From a virus, in the IMG/VR virus record IMGVR_UViG_3300046170_000519, positions 124,001 to 188,000 of that record: a DNA stretch of 64,000 nt. One strand, 5' to 3'. The notes below the pieces were generated by a model, which made no database searches, was not told where the DNA came from, and saw nothing but the letters and a program-made list of their open reading frames with translations. This document shows positions 49,840-58,062 of this stretch, one piece after another (the stretch's first letter is position 1; each line of letters begins with the position of its first letter). Both the position numbers and the translations under genes were made by a program.

Positions 49840-50764
49840 TTTTATATTTACTCCTACTATCTAAAGCTGGAACAGCTTGAATTAATTCGTTAATACCTTC
49901 TTCTATAGTTTTTTTAATATTAAATCCTATATTATTTATTTTCTTATAAGACACTTCATAATTCCTTTTATCTTCATCTTCTCCAAACTCCGCAAAATGA
50001 AGATAGTAATCTACTTTGTCTTTTATCATCAAAGCTATTTCTTCTTTACTAAAGTTATTAAAATCTCCCCCAACATTATAAGTATTATTCTTCATAATAT
50101 CATAATTCTCTATAGCATAAACTATACTATCAGCCATATCATCTACATGAATAAAAGTTCTTTTGAAGCTTTTTTCAAACATAACAAGAGTTTTGTTATT
50201 AATAGCCTGATAGACAAAATCATTAATAAGAAGATCTAATCTCATCCTTGGAGACAAACCAAAAGCTGTGGCAAAACGATAAGCTACGGCACCATTTTCA
50301 TTTAAAAAAATATTTTCAGCTTCAGTTTTAGTTGTTCCATATAAACTTATAGGGTTTAAAGGAGTTTCTTCAGTGCAAATTTCATTTTCAATAACTCCAT
50401 AGTTAGACCCTGTTGAAGCATATACAGTTCCTTGATCTTTGGATAATAAGGACGATATTAATTTAGAAGAGTCTACGTTAACTGTTTTTGCTAAATCTGG
50501 ATTCTTTCTGCAAGCTGGAAACCCAACAATAGCCGCCAAATGTATAACAAATTCAAAGTTATGAACTAAGTTTTTCATTAAAGTTTCATCTCTAGCATCT
50601 CCTTTGATGAATTTAAACTTTTTATTTTTAAAAAAGGGGATAATTGTATGACCATTGTCGTACATCAAATTATCGACAACACAGACCTTAAACCCTTTTT
50701 CTAATAATTTGGGAACTAAAACAGAACCCACGTATCCAGCACCTCCAGTAACTAAAATTTTCAT
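49832..50764 (-). CDS. NAD-dependent nucleotide-sugar epimerase/dehydratase
   Basis: Extended SDR fold, 310 residues: TGGAGYVG at 6-13, a conserved Asp at 31 (VVDNL), HLAAIVG at about 75-81, Ser/Thr near 117-118 (STGSNYG) and catalytic Tyr142-x-x-x-Lys146 in YGTTK. 'RTFIHVDDMA' places it with UDP-hexose epimerases and dehydratases; the exact substrate is not readable. It overlaps the fucose-synthase-like gene by 8 bases, so the two are made together. It probably supplies an activated sugar for glycans added by the neighbouring glycosyltransferases. Start chosen at the first ATG, with the TGGAG motif at the usual distance. Confidence 0.85.
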   Translation of the reverse strand: MKILVTGGAGYVGSVLVPKLLEKGFKVCVVDNLMYDNGHTIIPFFKNKKFKFIKGDARDETLMKNLVHNFEFVIHLAAIVGFPACRKNPDLAKTVNVDSSKLISSLLSKDQGTVYASTGSNYGVIENEICTEETPLNPISLYGTTKTEAENIFLNENGAVAYRFATAFGLSPRMRLDLLINDFVYQAINNKTLVMFEKSFKRTFIHVDDMADSIVYAIENYDIMKNNTYNVGGDFNNFSKEEIALMIKDKVDYYLHFAEFGEDEDKRNYEVSYKKINNIGFNIKKTIEEGINELIQAVPALDSRSKYKNV

Positions 50765-50810
50765 AATATGTTTATTATGAATAGTAAATTACTTTTACTA
50801 AAAATCTAAA

Positions 50811-51587
50811 CTAATAATTAAAAAAATTACTTTTATAAAGAGGTGAATTTAGTTTTTCATCTAAATTAGAGCTATGATACTGGTGGTAGAAGTCGAAATT
50901 TAACTTTAGACCTAAATTGTAAACAGGGTTATGAGCGCATAAAGAATTTATAAAATTGATATCAATGTATTTTTTAAATATTAAATCTTCATTCAAAAAA
51001 CTTCTTTGATTGATAAGAGATTTATTGAAAATAAATATTCCTCTAGCTGAACCAAAGAAAGGGCAAATATTATTTCTATAAAAACAATTATAGGCATAGT
51101 GAGGTTGATTAATTACAAACTCATTTATGTCGTCACTTAAAACATGTTTTATTGGATCTTTCGATTGTAATTCGTCTAAAGATCTAGATTGGGAATAAGC
51201 GAGATTAGGTAGCTTGCTCGAAGAAAAAAACCAGTCAAAGAAAGATATTCCAGGAATTGTGTCTTGGTCAATTTTTAATATAAAATTAAAAGAGCAGTGA
51301 TCTATGCAAAAGTTTAATGCATGTGGTATTGAAAAAACTGACTCTTTACAAAATTTTTTTGAAGGAGTTAATATTTTAATAAAATCTTTTTTTTTGTATA
51401 GATTAATTGATTCAATAATAGGAGTTTCTGAGAAGTAGTCACAAACTATAATCTCTACTCGATTGATTAAATTTAATTTTTCTATAAAAAAAGTAATACA
51501 ATTTAATGTATTTGTTAATCTTTTAAGCGAAGATCCTTTATAGAAATCATTTCTTGAGCAAAGAATAATGCTTAATTTTTCGTTCAT
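50811..51587 (-). CDS. Glycosyltransferase family 2-like protein
   Basis: 258 residues beginning LSIILCSRND, typical of the first beta strand of GT-A glycosyltransferases. The segment NRVEIIVCDYFSETPI matches the nucleotide-binding core and LKIDQDTIPG (about 99-108) supplies a DxD-like metal and sugar-nucleotide site. 'FFGSARGIFIFNKSLI' resembles the acceptor-side loop. It is very AT-rich and compact. It lies 2 nt after the 119-residue gene and is the last of three genes likely transferring sugars to a phage or host target. Sugar and acceptor are unknown. Confidence 0.7.
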   Translation of the reverse strand: MNEKLSIILCSRNDFYKGSSLKRLTNTLNCITFFIEKLNLINRVEIIVCDYFSETPIIESINLYKKKDFIKILTPSKKFCKESVFSIPHALNFCIDHCSFNFILKIDQDTIPGISFFDWFFSSSKLPNLAYSQSRSLDELQSKDPIKHVLSDDINEFVINQPHYAYNCFYRNNICPFFGSARGIFIFNKSLINQRSFLNEDLIFKKYIDINFINSLCAHNPVYNLGLKLNFDFYHQYHSSNLDEKLNSPLYKSNFFNY

Positions 51588-51589
51588 GA

Positions 51590-51949
51590 TTAAATAAAGT
51601 TTGATATATGATCACTACTAAAAGAAAAATAAAAAGAATCTTCATTTAAATAGTAAGTATTTTTGAAATTAAATGGCAAACTTTTATCACTTTTATAAAT
51701 TATAACATGATTCAGGAGATTAACAGGTAATTCATAATCTTTAGATGATCTTATATTTTTAAAAATTTTTTTTAAAAAAACCTCATGATCAGAACTTAAA
51801 CTTATTAAATAAAAAATAGAATTATTTAATAGCAAGCTACATTTGTTCATTTGAGCTACTAAAGTATTAGTTAAATGAATAGGTAATTGAGGTGCATAAA
51901 TACCCACACAAAATTTATTGTTTTTTTTAATTGAATTATATACGCTCAA
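51590..51949 (-). CDS. Hypothetical protein (119 aa) in glycosyltransferase cluster
   Basis: Function not recognised. It begins MSVYNSIKKNNKFCVGIYAP and contains short hydrophobic strands (NSIFYLISLSSDHEVFLKKI, HVIIYKSDK). It has no TM helix or signal peptide. The pattern could be a minimal Rossmann-like or GT-associated domain. It starts inside the stop of the upstream glycosyltransferase-like gene (ATGA overlap) and ends 2 nt before the family-2 transferase, so it is translated with both. Confidence 0.65.
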   Translation of the reverse strand: MSVYNSIKKNNKFCVGIYAPQLPIHLTNTLVAQMNKCSLLLNNSIFYLISLSSDHEVFLKKIFKNIRSSKDYELPVNLLNHVIIYKSDKSLPFNFKNTYYLNEDSFYFSFSSDHISNFI

Positions 51950-52632
51950 GATTTTTTATGAAGAATTTTTGTATTGGGATATAAACTAATAACCTCATCT
52001 AAAGTTTTTTTTGAATCAATAGGGTCGCTTATGTTGACGATAAAGTCTGTATTAATAAAATTATTATAATAATCTTTATCATTTTTGCAAGATTCATAAA
52101 TCGCAACATCAAAACTTAAATAACTTAATCCATGAGAGACTTTTCTAAGTAAAAATTTTTCAGATTTATCTAATATTTTTTTTAATTGTTTAGAGTTTTT
52201 ATAAATAGCAACTCCATTTAAATGCTCTCGATAACTTAAGTTTTTATGATATACATTATCGCCTTTATATTTTGATCCTGCTATAATAAAATTATTATTA
52301 TTTACAAAAATTAAAAAAGTAGAGATCCACCCGTCTATTAACTCAACATCTGTTTCTAATAGTAGAAAACTTTTGTATTTTATTGGGTAATCAATTAAGT
52401 AGTTTAATGATTCAAAGAAAAGAATATTAGGGCCAGATGTTAAACTATAAGGAGTTATTTCCGTCGGATTAAAAGGGTGAAAACTTTTATCATAAACATC
52501 TTCCGAGCTATTTAAATTTAAATTTACAAAATATATATTAAAATTATACTTTAACTTTTTTTCTTTTATATATTTCTCAAAGCTTTTGCTTGAAGCATTT
52601 ACAAAAATAAAAAAATCAAATACATCACGCAA
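51946..52632 (-). CDS. Glycosyltransferase-like protein (228 aa)
   Basis: Begins DVFDFFIFVNASSKSF. 'FLLLETDVELIDGWI' (about 91-105) looks like the DxD/ExDV site of nucleotide-sugar transferases. 'HLNGVAIYKNS' and 'SFDVAIYES' are further motifs I associate with an uncharacterised family of GT-like proteins in viruses and algae. No membrane segment is seen. It starts about 120 nt after the nrdA stop. The spacer holds only AT-rich sequence and no clear promoter. The glycosyltransferase call rests on these motifs and on the neighbouring sugar genes. Confidence 0.5.
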   Translation of the reverse strand: MRDVFDFFIFVNASSKSFEKYIKEKKLKYNFNIYFVNLNLNSSEDVYDKSFHPFNPTEITPYSLTSGPNILFFESLNYLIDYPIKYKSFLLLETDVELIDGWISTFLIFVNNNNFIIAGSKYKGDNVYHKNLSYREHLNGVAIYKNSKQLKKILDKSEKFLLRKVSHGLSYLSFDVAIYESCKNDKDYYNNFINTDFIVNISDPIDSKKTLDEVISLYPNTKILHKKS

Positions 52633-52752
52633 ATTATTATTTATATTTTTTTTAAAAAAATTTTCTAAACTTCCATTTTTATACTCTTTTAAAGTGCAAA
52701 GTAAAAAAATGCAGTTATATATTTTATTTTTTTTTTATATTTTTTCAATATA

Positions 52753-55206
52753 TTACTGGCAGCTTTCACAAGATTCTCCTTTAGCTCTAGCCTCTAGGCT
52801 ACAAGATTTAGGTTCAGATTTAGATTCACCTGTGGATTTTTCTACTTTACTAGCAGCTCTATTGCGTAAATAATATGTAGTTTTAAGTCCTAACTGCCAA
52901 CACTTAAAGTAAATATCATTTAAATATTTTAAGGATGTTGTTTTGTTATAAAGGTTAAAACTTATAGCTTGATCAACCCACTTTTGACGAACAGAATTGA
53001 TTTCTATTAATTTTAACATGTCTCTATCAAATGCAGTTTTATACTTATTTTTTAAATCTTCTGGAATATTTTCGTTAGTTAGAGATAAATCACCATCAAT
53101 GCTTTTTATGAATGAAGCTATTTCTGGATTCCAGAGACCTCTATCTTTCATATCATTGACAAAATGAGGATTAGTGATGTAGAAATTACCACTTTTATTT
53201 TCATAAACAAAAAGAACAGAAAAATTAGGTTCAATACTTTGCTCCACACCATTTATATATCCTATGGTTGCGGTTGGAGCTATAGCCATTACATTTGAAT
53301 TTCTCATACCATGCTTAGAAATATGACTCCTAACTTTTTCCCAATCTTTTAGATTTTCTGTAGATTTGTTTTTTTCTCCCCTGTATGACATTAAATTATT
53401 GAAAGAGTCAATAGGTAGAATATTTTTACTCCACAGTGATCCATTATAACTACTATAAGATCCTTTTTCTCTAGCTAAAAGGGAGCTGGCATAAATTGCA
53501 TGACAGGAATAAAACTCAAAAAGTTTGTCGTTAAAACTCTTAGCTTCATCGCTGTCAATTTGAATATTCATTTTATGTAAAACATCGTGTATTGACATCA
53601 TTCCTAGGCCAATTGGTCTATGCTTTAAGTTGCTATTTTCAGCTTCTTTTGTTGGGTAGAAATTTAGATCAATTACATTATCAAGTATTCTAATAGCTGT
53701 ATGTATTGTTGATTTTAATTTATTAAAATCGATGCAATAACCAGTTTTGCCATGAGTTGTTTTTTCTTTTAAATGATTTAATATATTGATAGAACCTAAA
53801 TTGCAAACAGCTGTTTCTCCTATTTCTGTTTTTTCTCCCTGATTGTATTTTGATGGTTTTGTGTGTAGAGTAATTTCCGTGCAAAGATTTGAGCTATTGA
53901 CCGCACCCTTATGTTGATTAGTGTATCGAATATTACAGGGGTCTTTAAATGTATTCCATGGGTGAGATGTTTCAAAGAGAACTTTAAGCATTTTTTTCCA
54001 AAGATCTTTTGCGGGGATTATCCGATAATTTTTAATTAAACCTGCATCTGCCGCTTTGCATAACTCATCGTATCGAGTGTCAAACTGATCTCCGAAAAGA
54101 TCATGCAAGGTTTTTCCGTCATCACCTTCTGTATCTTTTGGGTCAAAGAAATACCAAACATCTTCTTTTTGGACCCTACGCATAAATTCATCAGGAATCC
54201 ATGCTGCGGTATTCATGTCGTGACAGCGTAAGCGGTCGTCTCCTGTATTTCTCCTTAAGTTTAAAAAATCTTCAAAATCTAAATGCCATGGCTCTAAATA
54301 AGCACATCCAGCACCTGGGCGCTTCCCTCCTTGATTGACAGCAACTAAAAGGTCGTTGTATATTTTCAACCAAGGAACTAAACCGCTAGAAATACCATTA
54401 GTCCCTTCAATATGAGAACCTGTAGAACGAAATGGTGTTACATCAAGACCTAAGCCTCCAGCATATTTTGATTTGCGAGCTTCTTGCCAAGCACCGTCAA
54501 ATATCCCATCAATACTATCATCAAAAGTATTTAAGTAGCAGGAACTAAGTTGAGAGTGAGTGGTTCCGCTATTAAAAAGAGTTGGGGTTGAGGGAGTGTA
54601 CAAGAATTGACTAAACAAATTGTAAAATTCTATAGCTTTTTCGTTTTTATTTTTTTCGTTGATTGCTAGTCCCATTGCGACTCGCATCCAAAAACTTTGG
54701 GGAGCCTCCATGCATTTTTCATCCACCCTAATAAAATATCTGTCTGTTAAAATCTGTATACCTAAATATTTAAAATCTAAATCTCTTCTAATTTTAATAG
54801 ATTCAGCAAGCTTTTGTAAGTCGAAGTTTAGTAATTTTTCATCAAGCCTGTTTTCTTTTACTAGCTTTTTTGTATTTTGAATGAAACTTTTTCTATATTG
54901 TAATTTAAAAGTGTCTGAATCCACACCTTCTTTAAAAACTTCTTTATATAGATTATTTAATAATAATCTAGCCGCAGCAAAAGAGTAATTAGGCTCTTTT
55001 TCTATTTTTTCTCTAGCTGATAAAATCAAAGCTTGATCGATCTCTTTTGTTGTTATTTTGTCAAAAAGCTGTAATTGTGCATCTAGAACTATTTCGCTGG
55101 CAGATACATCGGTAATTCCTTCACAAGCTCTTTGCGAGCTTGCATTAATTTTATCTACATGAAATTTTTCAAGCCTTCCGTTTCTTTTCTTTACTTTTAT
55201 ATTCAT
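52753..55206 (-). CDS. nrdA: Ribonucleotide reductase class I alpha subunit (NrdA)
   Basis: 817 residues, a complete class Ia-type large subunit that reduces ribonucleoside diphosphates. An N-terminal ATP-cone (about 1-92; VKKRNGRLEKFHVDKI) provides allosteric control. Catalytic residues are visible: redox pair Cys223 (SSCYLN) and Cys468 (ETAVCNLGS), thiyl Cys442 within N440-L-C-T-E444, and a C-terminal CESCQ (813-817) for re-reduction by thioredoxin or glutaredoxin. Its small subunit NrdB lies far away at 5192-6205 and is class Ic-like. A good sigma-70 promoter precedes it. Start: the ATG at 55206, with the ATP-cone beginning immediately. Confidence 0.97.
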   Translation of the reverse strand: MNIKVKKRNGRLEKFHVDKINASSQRACEGITDVSASEIVLDAQLQLFDKITTKEIDQALILSAREKIEKEPNYSFAAARLLLNNLYKEVFKEGVDSDTFKLQYRKSFIQNTKKLVKENRLDEKLLNFDLQKLAESIKIRRDLDFKYLGIQILTDRYFIRVDEKCMEAPQSFWMRVAMGLAINEKNKNEKAIEFYNLFSQFLYTPSTPTLFNSGTTHSQLSSCYLNTFDDSIDGIFDGAWQEARKSKYAGGLGLDVTPFRSTGSHIEGTNGISSGLVPWLKIYNDLLVAVNQGGKRPGAGCAYLEPWHLDFEDFLNLRRNTGDDRLRCHDMNTAAWIPDEFMRRVQKEDVWYFFDPKDTEGDDGKTLHDLFGDQFDTRYDELCKAADAGLIKNYRIIPAKDLWKKMLKVLFETSHPWNTFKDPCNIRYTNQHKGAVNSSNLCTEITLHTKPSKYNQGEKTEIGETAVCNLGSINILNHLKEKTTHGKTGYCIDFNKLKSTIHTAIRILDNVIDLNFYPTKEAENSNLKHRPIGLGMMSIHDVLHKMNIQIDSDEAKSFNDKLFEFYSCHAIYASSLLAREKGSYSSYNGSLWSKNILPIDSFNNLMSYRGEKNKSTENLKDWEKVRSHISKHGMRNSNVMAIAPTATIGYINGVEQSIEPNFSVLFVYENKSGNFYITNPHFVNDMKDRGLWNPEIASFIKSIDGDLSLTNENIPEDLKNKYKTAFDRDMLKLIEINSVRQKWVDQAISFNLYNKTTSLKYLNDIYFKCWQLGLKTTYYLRNRAASKVEKSTGESKSEPKSCSLEARAKGESCESCQ

Positions 55207-55226
55207 ATAATTTTAGATATTTTGCA

Positions 55227-55255
55227 ATGATAACACATTACACTAATATAATCAA
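55227..55255 (-). promoter_or_regulatory. Sigma-70 promoter for nrdA
   Basis: Minus strand TTGATT (55250-55255), 17-nt spacer, TATCAT (55227-55232), with the start site expected about 15 nt before the ATG at 55206. It lies in the 81-nt gap downstream of the UDP-sugar dehydrogenase gene. Confidence 0.65.
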
Positions 55256-55287
55256 GACGAAACAGAAAAAAAGATATTAACAAAAAA

Positions 55288-56148
55288 TTAATTATCAAAT
55301 ACTGCGGACTTAAATTCTCCCCAGTCTAACTTATCTCTGACATTAAGATTTACCTCCCATGCAGCTTTAAGAACTGTTGGTTGTAGATCATTTTTTTCAA
55401 AAGTATCTATCAATGAGTTAATATCTTTAGGGAAGCATGTACCCCCAAAACCTTTTTGTCCATCATGCCCTGGGACTTGATAATGAGATTGCCCTATTCT
55501 TTTATCTGATAAAACTCCGTTTATAATAGGGTTCCAATCTAACCCAAGTTTTTCAATCAAGGTATAAATTTCATTAAAGAAACTAACTTTACAAGCAAAA
55601 AAACAATTAGCTATATATTTGACCGACTCAGATTCGTCGCTCTTCATTAACATTGTTTTAATGTTAGGAAAAGCTGATTGTAATAATTTTTCAACAAGAT
55701 GTCCTGTTCTTTTATTATTAGTAAATCCGACGATATGTCTGTCAGCATTAAGGAAATCTTCTTTAGCAAATTTAGCAGTTAAGAATTCTGGACTATGAAC
55801 AATATTTAGATTTGGATATTTGTCTTGCAGGTCTTTTGTTGTGCCGATTGGAACCGTAGATTTTATAATTAAAATAGGATTAGACTTCACCTTTTCTGAA
55901 ACCTCTTTAAGGCAGGAATTTATAATTGATAAATTACATTCGCCACCTCTTAGGGATCTCATTGGGGTTGGAACGCAAATAAAAACAAAATCTTGCGAAA
56001 CAACTTCTTCAAGCGAATTTTTTGATAATTTTTTATTTTTGTCAAAAATTTTTACATTAAATTTTTGGAAACCATTGGCGATAGCGGAGCCAACAAAACC
56101 ATTGCCGATTACGCCAATGTTTAATTTACTGAGATTGATTTTTTTCAA
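55288..56148 (-). CDS. UDP-glucose/GDP-mannose dehydrogenase family protein, short form
   Basis: Oxidises a nucleotide-hexose to the uronic acid using two NAD+. A Rossmann motif GVIGNGFVGSAI occurs at 12-23, FVCVPTP-like FICVPTP at about 56-62, KSTVPIGTT at about 96-104, a helix ANCFFACKVSFFNE, and the catalytic Cys238 in GFGGTCFPKD. At 286 residues it lacks the C-terminal UDP-binding domain that usually brings the family to about 390-450 residues; the stop follows the central helix directly. It overlaps the epimerase upstream by 23 bases. It may still work with a partner, or the substrate site may be formed differently. An acidic sugar for glycans is the likely product. Confidence 0.85.
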   Translation of the reverse strand: MKKINLSKLNIGVIGNGFVGSAIANGFQKFNVKIFDKNKKLSKNSLEEVVSQDFVFICVPTPMRSLRGGECNLSIINSCLKEVSEKVKSNPILIIKSTVPIGTTKDLQDKYPNLNIVHSPEFLTAKFAKEDFLNADRHIVGFTNNKRTGHLVEKLLQSAFPNIKTMLMKSDESESVKYIANCFFACKVSFFNEIYTLIEKLGLDWNPIINGVLSDKRIGQSHYQVPGHDGQKGFGGTCFPKDINSLIDTFEKNDLQPTVLKAAWEVNLNVRDKLDWGEFKSAVFDN

Positions 56149-57040
56149 TCCAATCCTCCAGTTTTTGTTTGGGAATCCAGTTCAATAACTCTCTGGCTTT
56201 ATTGTTATTAGCTTGAGTTTCTTTAGCTTCTCCAAGTCTAGCTGGAATATGAGTAAATTCACCCCCTATTAAATCTTTAATTTCATTAACGGAATGATTT
56301 AAACCTGTCCCAAGATTTATAAGTTCACCCACAGGCTTTTTGTTGTCGAGATTAGCTGCTAAAATATTTGCTTTAGCAATATCTTTTACATAAGTGAAAT
56401 CTCTTCTCTGTGTTCCATCTCCTACAATTGTCATTAGTTCTTTGTTTGATTTTTGTCTAAGAAAAATTCCTATGACGGGAGCATATTGACCTTTCAGGGG
56501 CTGTCTTTCGCCATAGACATTGAAATATCTAAAACAAACTGTTTCTATATTAAATAGATTTGTATACATAAAGCACAGATCTTCTCCAGCGGTTTTTGTT
56601 ACAGAATAAGGATTCAAGCAATCCTTGGGCATATCTTCTCTTTGGGGAGGAGTATTTTTTAAACCATAAGCTGCTGATGTAGAGCTGTAAATGACTCTTT
56701 TAACATTATTTATTTTTGCAGCCTGTAGTACAGAACAGGTTCCTACAACGTTTGTTTTAGCTGCTAATATTGGGTTTTCTAAAGTTGGCTGAATGCGAGC
56801 TTCCGCTGCAAGGTGGAAAATAACATCAACACCTTTACATAATGGAGAAAAGTGATCGAAGTCGCAAACATCAACTTTAAAATTTTTTGTTTCTTTATTC
56901 CAGAAGAATTCACTATTGGCATCAGAAGACTCATTGTCGACCACAGTGACTTCATTTCCTAAAGATAGTAGTTGATCAACAACATGAGAGCCTATAAAAC
57001 CAGCTCCTCCAGTGACTAAACATTTTTTATTTTTAATCAT
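56126..57040 (-). CDS. UDP-glucose/UDP-GlcNAc 4-epimerase-like protein
   Basis: Extended SDR of 304 residues: TGGAGFIG at 10-17, Asp35 in VVDNESS, HLAAEARI at about 76-83, STSAAYG at about 120-126 and catalytic Tyr145-x-x-x-Lys149 in NPYSVTK. 'FRYFNVYGERQ' and 'GDGTQRRDFTYVKD' are typical of UDP-hexose and UDP-N-acetylhexosamine 4-epimerases and uronate epimerases. Its gene overlaps the dehydrogenase gene by 23 bases, suggesting a pathway in which the two act in sequence. It is transcribed from a TTGATT/TATAAT promoter in the divergent gap. Confidence 0.88.
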   Translation of the reverse strand: MIKNKKCLVTGGAGFIGSHVVDQLLSLGNEVTVVDNESSDANSEFFWNKETKNFKVDVCDFDHFSPLCKGVDVIFHLAAEARIQPTLENPILAAKTNVVGTCSVLQAAKINNVKRVIYSSTSAAYGLKNTPPQREDMPKDCLNPYSVTKTAGEDLCFMYTNLFNIETVCFRYFNVYGERQPLKGQYAPVIGIFLRQKSNKELMTIVGDGTQRRDFTYVKDIAKANILAANLDNKKPVGELINLGTGLNHSVNEIKDLIGGEFTHIPARLGEAKETQANNNKARELLNWIPKQKLEDWIEKNQSQ

Positions 57041-57051
57041 AATAAATATTT

Positions 57052-57079
57052 ATTATAACTCAAGTATTTGAGAAATCAA
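57052..57079 (-). promoter_or_regulatory. Sigma-70 promoter for the 4-epimerase/dehydrogenase unit
   Basis: Minus strand TTGATT (57074-57079), 16-nt spacer, TATAAT (57052-57057). The ATG at 57040 is 11 nt beyond the -10 box, so the leader would be only a few bases. Confidence 0.6.
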
Positions 57080-57082
57080 TTT

Positions 57083-57184
57083 TTTTTCTATATAATATAT
57101 ATAATATATAATATATATAATATTAAAAGATATATATATTTCTATAGATAATATAGAAAAAATTAAAAGATATATAAAATATAT
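57083..57184. other. Extremely AT-rich divergent intergenic segment
   Basis: About 100 bases of almost pure A/T with runs of tataatatataatata and two aattaaaagatata repeats, between divergent transcription units. It has no ORF and no RNA gene. It may be a promoter region bound by a regulator or a melting element such as an origin. Only the composition is certain. Confidence 0.6.
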
Positions 57185-57186
57185 GA

Positions 57187-57215
57187 TTGACTTTTCGTCA
57201 ACATAATGATATTAT
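57187..57215 (+). promoter_or_regulatory. Sigma-70 promoter for the plus-strand early unit
   Basis: TTGACT (57187-57192), 17-nt spacer, TATTAT (57210-57215). The ATG at 57227 lies 11 nt after the -10 box, so the transcript would have a leader of about 4-6 nt. It drives the 100-residue gene, dNMP kinase, sigma factor and SSB. Confidence 0.75.
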
Positions 57216-57226
57216 TTTAGGCTTTA

Positions 57227-57529
57227 ATGAAAAATATGTTTAGAATAATTAAGGAAGATTACTTAAATCAATATTTTGTGACATCTTCAAACTGGGAAAA
57301 TACAATCCTAGCATCATCTAGTTCGGAGGCTGTATCCAGAAGTCTTGAAATAGCTTTTGATCAGCAAGGAGATAGATTATTATTATCACCAGCGATAATT
57401 GTTGTTGATATGACTAATTTTTGCTTGAATTTTTCCGAAGATCACACTAAAGTATACTCTACTGAATTAATACTTCACGATATAGGTAGACACGATTTAG
57501 CAAAAAAATTTAAAAAAATTATAAAATGA
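57227..57529 (+). CDS. Hypothetical protein (100 aa)
   Basis: Function not recognised. It begins MKNMFRIIKEDYLNQYFVTS and has an alternating helix-strand look with a SPAIIVVDMTNF strand. There is no membrane segment or Cys motif. It is first in the plus-strand operon, under the promoter at 57187-57215, and its stop overlaps the start of the kinase gene (ATGA), so translation is coupled. An early regulatory role is possible but unsupported. Confidence 0.75.
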   Translation: MKNMFRIIKEDYLNQYFVTSSNWENTILASSSSEAVSRSLEIAFDQQGDRLLLSPAIIVVDMTNFCLNFSEDHTKVYSTELILHDIGRHDLAKKFKKIIK

Positions 57530-58062
57530 TTATCGGGGTTTCAGGTAATGCGAGGGCAGGAAAAGATACTTTTTGCAATCTATATAAAGAAAATAAAGAT
57601 AAGAACACCAAGCGTGTAGCTTTTGCAGATGCAATTAAGGAAGAGTTAAAAAATCTTCTACTTACTAATTTTAACATAAATCCTTTAAATTGCTCAGATG
57701 AAGAAAAGGAAATCATTAGACCCCTACTAGTATCATACGGCACTGATGTAGCTAGAAAATTGAATAAAAATCATTGGATTGATAAAATCAAAGATCAACT
57801 TATATTAAATGAATCAAAGCGAATTACAACAATAATTACTGACGTAAGATATAAAAATGAGCAAGATTATATTAGAAGTTTTAAAAATTCACTACTGATA
57901 CACATTAATCGAGAAGGCTTTCCTCCAATGAATATTGAAGAATCCAAAAACTCTCCAATATTAGAAAAAAATTCTGATTTTGTATTTAATTGGAAAACAT
58001 TTGTTAACAACGAAGATCCACATATATATTTTAATAAATTCCTAAATGAATCAAAATTATAA
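57526..58062 (+). CDS. Deoxynucleoside monophosphate kinase (T4 gp1-like)
   Basis: 178 residues with a P-loop G7-NARAGKDT (residues 7-15), followed by VAFADAIKEELK, LVSYGTDVARKLNKNHWIDK and ITDVRYKNE. These are the motif series of phage dNMP kinases such as T4 gp1, which phosphorylate dNMPs to dNDPs for DNA synthesis. It complements the ribonucleotide reductase and dUTPase in this window. The start overlaps the preceding gene by 4 bases; its 3' end overlaps the sigma-factor gene by 17 bases. Confidence 0.85.
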   Translation: MIIGVSGNARAGKDTFCNLYKENKDKNTKRVAFADAIKEELKNLLLTNFNINPLNCSDEEKEIIRPLLVSYGTDVARKLNKNHWIDKIKDQLILNESKRITTIITDVRYKNEQDYIRSFKNSLLIHINREGFPPMNIEESKNSPILEKNSDFVFNWKTFVNNEDPHIYFNKFLNESKL

